Below, in pieces: positions 59,947 through 64,000 of a stretch of 64,000 nucleotides of DNA; the stretch's first letter is position 1; each line of letters starts with the position of its first letter. The position numbers and the translations under genes are program-made. The DNA comes from Phycisphaerales bacterium. GTDB lineage: Bacteria > Planctomycetota > Phycisphaerae > Phycisphaerales > UBA1924. The DNA is taken from the NCBI GenBank assembly GCA_016699835.1, contig CP064987.1, positions 744,001 through 808,000 on the forward strand, given 5' to 3'. The notes under the pieces were generated by a model. That model was not told where the DNA came from and did not search any database. It saw nothing but the letters and a program-made list of their open reading frames with translations.

Positions 59947-60369
59947 TCAACCCGCTGAACTCCCTTCTCTTTCCACATCTTGCTTCGCTTCTGACGCATC
60001 CCACACCACGGTCCAACACCGTTCAAATGCCGGGATCATCACCTGTCTGTACCACTCCTTGTTATGGTCTGGGAACCGCCTCTGAAACTCCAGCATGAAC
60101 TCGCAGAATCCCTCGAACTCTTCGTCAGCACGAAACGCCAAACACTCATCTTGTGTGACGAACGCCACATTGATAATGTCGTACGCCCACACATCATCCT
60201 TGTACGCGACGATTTGGCGGACTTCATCCCATCGACAGCGTTGAACAACCTCGCCGTTCAAACGGACCCACACGCTCACATTGTCCCACATGACCACCCA
60301 CGAGGCCTTCGTCGTATCTCGCTCTCGTCGCGATTGAAGCCATTCGATGATGCGTCGTCCTAGGCTCAT
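59947..60369 (-). CDS. Uncharacterised protein, lower GC
   Basis: A 140-residue soluble protein with no family I recognise. It is Trp-rich and acidic ('SWVVMWDNVSVWVRLNGEVV', 'VQRCRWDEVRQIVAYKDDVW', 'FEGFCEFMLEFQRRFP'), ending in a polar tail. Size and composition recall small immunity-type proteins, but no toxin gene is adjacent. Base composition is visibly less GC-rich than neighbours, which could mean recent acquisition. It lies 87 bp downstream of the gene coupled to thiC, on the same strand. Confidence 0.7.
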   Translation of the reverse strand: MSLGRRIIEWLQSRRERDTTKASWVVMWDNVSVWVRLNGEVVQRCRWDEVRQIVAYKDDVWAYDIINVAFVTQDECLAFRADEEFEGFCEFMLEFQRRFPDHNKEWYRQVMIPAFERCWTVVWDASEAKQDVEREGSSAG

Positions 60370-60456
60370 GCGGCGTCTCAGAGTCGAGTTGGTATCGGTG
60401 GCTACGCTCCGTCCAAACCACCCACCCCAATTCCTTCCCGATCCAGAAGTGTGGCC

Positions 60457-61089
60457 TCACAACCTCTCACCAAACACTCCAAACACGTAGTAGCACCCCG
60501 GCTTATCCGGCGTGCTCACCGCGAACGCCGCCGCCGCGACGCACGCGTCCTCCCACGTGTCGAGAAGGCAGTACTCATTCGCAGGATAGTTCCGCGCCTC
60601 CATCCCGCAGAACAACGGGCTGCACCCAAATCCACCCGCAAGCGCAGGCGTGGACGCGTCGTTCTCAACGCTGTCCGCCCAACGCTCCACCACGTCGAAG
60701 CCCAGAAACACCAACCCATCCGCGGATCTCGCCCCGGGGAGCAATGGGTCACTCGTCCCAAAGATCTCCTCAACACGCACCTCGCGAATCGATCCTTGAT
60801 GGTCAAATCTCAGCGGGTAGAACTCATACGCAAACAGATGGAACTCATCGGGATCGCCCGACTCCTCCAGCGCCACCCGCGCGGCCGCCGGCGTCTCGTA
60901 CAACCCCGCACAATTGAAGTCCCACCGATCAACCCACCCCTCTGGCCGTGGTAGGTTGCACTCCGTCACGCTCGCCACACGCCGCACACGCTCCGCCCCA
61001 ACCCACGCCGGGCATGCCTCAAACACCTTGAAGCAGTACCCAAGGAACTGTGGCATCGGCCGAGTAATAGACACTCGCTCGGCGTTCAT
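60457..61089 (-). CDS. Uncharacterised protein coupled to thiC
   Basis: A 210-residue soluble protein of no family I know. Segments include 'FLGYCFKVFEACPAWVG', 'GWVDRWDFNCAGLYETPAAA', 'EFHLFAYEFYPLRFD' and 'YVFGVFGERL'; it has seven Cys and many aromatics. Its ATG overlaps the thiC stop (ATGA), so it is translated with thiC and falls under the TPP riboswitch. Whether it works in thiamine metabolism or merely shares the transcript is unknown. Confidence 0.75.
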   Translation of the reverse strand: MNAERVSITRPMPQFLGYCFKVFEACPAWVGAERVRRVASVTECNLPRPEGWVDRWDFNCAGLYETPAAARVALEESGDPDEFHLFAYEFYPLRFDHQGSIREVRVEEIFGTSDPLLPGARSADGLVFLGFDVVERWADSVENDASTPALAGGFGCSPLFCGMEARNYPANEYCLLDTWEDACVAAAAFAVSTPDKPGCYYVFGVFGERL

Positions 61090-63182
61090 AGCACCCGCCC
61101 CTCATCTTTCCCGATCCCCAGCGCCGGCCTCACATCCACCTGCACCAGCGTCTCCCCAACACGCTCCCGCTGCAGACGCTTCGCCGTCTCCGGATCCACA
61201 TAATCACTGTGGCACGACAGCGCAGCCTCCTTCTCCTCTTTGGCAACTTGGCCATGTGTCGATTTGGCCATTTCCCGCTTCGTCTTCGATGCAAGCCGGT
61301 GAATCTCCTCCGGGCTGAGCACCCCGCGCTTCTCCAATATCTCCCGCTGCTCCGCCGTGAGCGCCGCGCTCTTCACCGGCGCCCCCAACTTCCCACTCGC
61401 CCCCACACGCTCAAAGCCCTCGGCCTTCCCGCTCGCGAACTCCTGGATCTCCTTGCTGATCCGCACACTGCACCAGTCGTGCCCGCACATCGCGCAGAAA
61501 TCCGTATCAACGTCCAGATCCTCATCGTGATACGCCCGTGCCGTGTCCGGATCGAACGACAACTCGAAGTGCCGCTCCCAGTTCAGCGCGGCCCGAGCCT
61601 TGGTCAACTCATCGTCCCGATCCCGCGACCCCGGAATCCCCAGCGCCACGTCCGCCGCGTGCGCCGCGATCTTGTACGCGATGCACCCCTGCTTCACATC
61701 GTCCTTCTTCGGCAAACCCAGGTGCTCCTTCGGCGTCACATAGCACAGCATCGACGCCCCGTGGTACGCGATCGCCGTCGCCCCGATGCACGATGTAATA
61801 TGATCGTACCCCGGGAAAATATCCGTCACCAGCGGTCCCAGCACATAGAATGGCGCCCCATGGCAGAGCGCCCGCTGCACCTTCGCGTTCCACTCGATCT
61901 GATCGAACGGCACATGCCCGGGACCCTCGATCATCACCTGCACGCCGTGCCGCCACGCCCGCTCGGTGAGTTCGCCTAGCGTCTCGAGTTCCGCGATCTG
62001 CGCCGCGTCCGTCGCGTCCGCCAGTCCCCCAGGCCGCAGCCCGTCGCCGATCGAGAATGTCACATCACTCTCGCGCAGGATCTCGCAGATCTCCTCCCAC
62101 CGCTCATACATGATGTTCTCTTGGTTGTGCACGAGCATCCACTTCGCCAGAAGCGACCCGCCCCGCGACACGATACCGATCAGCCGGTTCTTCACCAGTT
62201 TCAGGTGCCCCCGCCGGACCCCCGCGTGGATCGTGAAATAGTCCACACCCTGCGCCGCCTGATGCCGAAGGCTCGCCTCGATCGTCGCCCAATCCAGATC
62301 CTCGATTCTCTTCCCGATGATCATCGAATAAATCGGCACCGTCCCGATCGGCACCGTCGCGTTCCGCACAATCGCCTCCCTGCACGCATCAAGATCGCCC
62401 CCCGTGGACAGGTCCATCACCGTGTCCGCCCCCCACTTCTCCGCCCACTTCAGTTTCTCGACCTCCTCCGCCGTCCCGCTCGACACGGGGCTCGCCCCCA
62501 TGTTCGCGTTCACCTTCGTCAGGCTCGCCCGCCCGATCGCCATCGGATCGAGTTTGTAACCAAGGTGATTCACATTCGCCGGAATCACCATCCGCCCCGC
62601 CGCCACCTCATCGCGCACAGCCTCCGCCCCCTGCCCCGGGAACATCACCCCAAAGTGCCCCTCGCGCTCCGCCACCCGCCGCATCTGTGGCGTCACAATC
62701 CCCAGCCGCGCAAACTCCAACTGCGTCACAGGCCGGAACCCTTTGGGATACACAACCCGAACTCGCACCGAGTTCGCCTCCCCACTTTTCACGGCCCGCG
62801 AGAACTCCACAAACTCCCGAGTGTCCCCAAGACAGTTCGTGCACGCCTCGCCCTTCATCTTCGGGAACGCCCGCGACGACGCGTCCGGCACATGCACATT
62901 CCCACTCTGCACATCCCCCGACCACGCCCCACGCTCCTGCACACCCAACTCAGAAACACCCCACATCTCCGGCAGAAAATCCCAAGCCGTCTTCCCGCTC
63001 ACCCCTGGCATCCCCGGCGTGTCCGGACTGCTGAACGCCAACGCCCCACCAACATCCGGCGCATTCGCAAACGACCCAGGCGTCGTCATGCCCTCCGACG
63101 ACGACGGACTCATCGCCCCGCGCACCGGCGGCACAAACCGAGAAAGTCCCGAACCCTGCTCATGTGTGGAATTGAATGACAT
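61086..63182 (-). CDS. thiC: Phosphomethylpyrimidine synthase
   Basis: A 698-residue radical SAM enzyme converting aminoimidazole ribotide to HMP-phosphate for thiamine. The C-terminal Fe-S motif 'DFCAMCGHDWCSVRISKE' (Cys563, 566, 571) is intact; 'MDLSTGGDLDACREAIVRNA', 'VDYFTIHAGV', 'SIGDGLRPG' and 'MIEGPGHVP' match the core. The N-terminal 105 residues are a Ser/Gly/Pro-rich stretch plus the ThiC-associated domain. It carries a Lys/Glu-rich C-terminal extension ('KSTHGQVAKEEKEAALSCHS'). It starts 7 nt after the TPP riboswitch and overlaps the next gene by 4 bp. Confidence 0.97.
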   Translation of the reverse strand: MSFNSTHEQGSGLSRFVPPVRGAMSPSSSEGMTTPGSFANAPDVGGALAFSSPDTPGMPGVSGKTAWDFLPEMWGVSELGVQERGAWSGDVQSGNVHVPDASSRAFPKMKGEACTNCLGDTREFVEFSRAVKSGEANSVRVRVVYPKGFRPVTQLEFARLGIVTPQMRRVAEREGHFGVMFPGQGAEAVRDEVAAGRMVIPANVNHLGYKLDPMAIGRASLTKVNANMGASPVSSGTAEEVEKLKWAEKWGADTVMDLSTGGDLDACREAIVRNATVPIGTVPIYSMIIGKRIEDLDWATIEASLRHQAAQGVDYFTIHAGVRRGHLKLVKNRLIGIVSRGGSLLAKWMLVHNQENIMYERWEEICEILRESDVTFSIGDGLRPGGLADATDAAQIAELETLGELTERAWRHGVQVMIEGPGHVPFDQIEWNAKVQRALCHGAPFYVLGPLVTDIFPGYDHITSCIGATAIAYHGASMLCYVTPKEHLGLPKKDDVKQGCIAYKIAAHAADVALGIPGSRDRDDELTKARAALNWERHFELSFDPDTARAYHDEDLDVDTDFCAMCGHDWCSVRISKEIQEFASGKAEGFERVGASGKLGAPVKSAALTAEQREILEKRGVLSPEEIHRLASKTKREMAKSTHGQVAKEEKEAALSCHSDYVDPETAKRLQRERVGETLVQVDVRPALGIGKDEGRVL

Positions 63183-63188
63183 CGTCGC

Positions 63189-63287
63189 GTTCCCTCCGCC
63201 GGTCCAAACCGGATCAGGTTCAACGGGTACCTCTCAGCGGCCATAGGTGGCACGGCTCTCCAGAGCCGTGCAGGCCGCGCCCCGAGC
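63189..63287 (-). ncRNA. TPP riboswitch (THI element)
   Basis: On the minus strand the conserved core reads CTGAGAGGTACCC, then GTTGAACCTGATC and GGCGGAGGGA, matching the THI-box order. GGGGCGCGGCC forms the 5' side. The P3a arm is a long perfect hairpin (GCACGGCTCT / AGAGCCGTGC). The GGAGGG ribosome site of thiC lies inside the 3' end of the aptamer and no terminator stem is seen, so control by hiding the ribosome site is likely. Confidence 0.92.
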
Positions 63288-63436
63288 GTCAACAACACTG
63301 TAGGAGTTCCCCACTATCCCAGAATCCGCGTCGACCGACCAGAATCCGCGTTGCTCGCGTGAATCCACACACATCACTCTCGCGAAACAAGCCCGGATTC
63401 GATCAATCTCACCACCCACCAACCAAGGAGACCACC

Positions 63437-63643
63437 ATGAAGCCCATCGACCTCATCGCCCTCCTCCTCGTCATCGTCGGTGCCCTCAACTGGGGCCTCT
63501 GGGCCGCCTTCAAGTTCGACCTCGTCGCCACCATCTTCGGCGACTACTCCGCACTCTCCCGAATCGTCTACGGCCTCGTCGGCCTCTCCGCCATCGTCAT
63601 CCTCGCCCGAACGCCTGGCCTACTCAAACTCAGGGCGGCGTAA
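63437..63643 (+). CDS. DUF378 family small membrane protein
   Basis: A 68-residue protein with AAGGAG 6 nt before the ATG. It has two transmembrane helices, 'LIALLLVIVGALNWGLWAAF' with the DUF378 signature GALNWG, and 'IVYGLVGLSAIVILAR'. Family members (YuzA-like) are widespread and of unknown role. It is divergent from thiC with about 150 bp between it and the riboswitch. The 175 bp after it hold no supported feature. Confidence 0.88.
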   Translation: MKPIDLIALLLVIVGALNWGLWAAFKFDLVATIFGDYSALSRIVYGLVGLSAIVILARTPGLLKLRAA

Positions 63644-63818
63644 CGAGTCAAATCAGGTATTCAACTGCGGCGCGGCGACGCCTCGAGGTCTACCGAATAT
63701 CGTGCCCCGAGCCTTGCACGATTGCTAGTAAGGTCTACTAGCTTGGTTTCCACACGATCTTCGACGACGATGGACTCTATTTCGAACCCGCAACGTTACG
63801 CGTCTGTATCTTGATGAA

Positions 63819-64000
63819 TCACCGGGACCGAAGCACAAGCACCACGACAACGATCACCACAACAATCACAACCCCAACCACAGCTCGTGCCACGAATTGA
63901 CGAATAACTTGCTCGGGACGCTCCACCGCAACATTCGGCATCTCAGGCGCCTTCGGCTCGTCTCCCCAACCATCCCAGAACGTGGAACTCGAGTCCGGAT
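63819..64000 (-). CDS. C-terminal end of membrane-anchored protein, partial
   Basis: The final 59 residues of a protein whose 5' part lies beyond the window. It reads a Pro/Glu-rich segment ('WGDEPKAPEMPNVAVERPEQ') followed by a Val-rich transmembrane helix ('VVGVVIVVVIVVVVLVL') and the end LRSR. It looks like a C-terminally anchored protein; the function cannot be judged. Confidence 0.6.
   Translation of the reverse strand, partial: PDSSSTFWDGWGDEPKAPEMPNVAVERPEQVIRQFVARAVVGVVIVVVIVVVVLVLRSR

Noticed and set aside
63720..63750. Short inverted repeat CTAGTA / TACTAG
   Set aside because: Six-base arms without T-run or context; too short to claim a function.

Overview
The window is GC-rich bacterial chromosome, almost certainly from the Planctomycetota and probably class Phycisphaerae. 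The evidence is secreted proteins ending in an APG-type PEP-CTERM tail with terminal arginines, DUF1559-like prepilin proteins, paired acidic dockerin-like repeats ending in Cys, several Ser/Thr kinases (one TPR-fused), and a large vWA protein paired with a DUF4175-like partner. I saw no insertion sequence, phage gene, rRNA, tRNA or CRISPR array.

Layout. 1-1655: anti-sigma/STAS pair and an MlaE-type permease. 1656-8378: glycosyltransferase, two zinc-ribbon membrane proteins, trigger factor and an M28 peptidase. 8424-11080: NagX-like acyltransferase, an AmpD-like lipoprotein amidase and a 45-residue membrane protein. 11143-15792: hutG, hutI and a TPR-fused Ser/Thr kinase, closely packed. 15789-19834: an RbsA/B/C-type sugar importer on the minus strand. 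19997-28238: D-2-hydroxyacid dehydrogenase, prepilin-like protein, SurA-like lipoprotein, MFS transporter, acyl-CoA ligase and a TlpA-like thioredoxin. 28311-32434: a repeat-rich accessory island with two mosaic HAF-repeat surface proteins sharing an identical 671-bp segment, an orphan signal-peptide ORF, a dispersed repeat pair and a 12 x 21-bp tandem array.

33022-45445 looks like a carbohydrate (possibly beta-1,2-glucan) utilisation locus. It holds a dockerin-type secreted protein, a two-permease ABC importer with its binding protein but no ATPase, a small anchored protein, a prepilin-like protein, a GH94 phosphorylase, a PEP-CTERM protein, a GH144/glucoamylase-like lipoprotein and a divergent LacI-family regulator. 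Four related 14-bp LacI/cre-like operators lie at or just downstream of the -10 element of four minus-strand promoters here. This suggests one self-contained regulon and is the most interesting system in the window.

45523-56385: coiled-coil protein, sigma factor, membrane-anchored kinase, a largely disordered membrane protein and a translationally coupled double-vWA protein. 56583-64000: GTPase Der, a UvrC lacking its helix-hairpin-helix tail, two uncharacterised proteins (one coupled to thiC), thiC behind a TPP riboswitch whose 3' end contains the ribosome binding site, a DUF378 protein and a truncated membrane-anchored protein at the edge.
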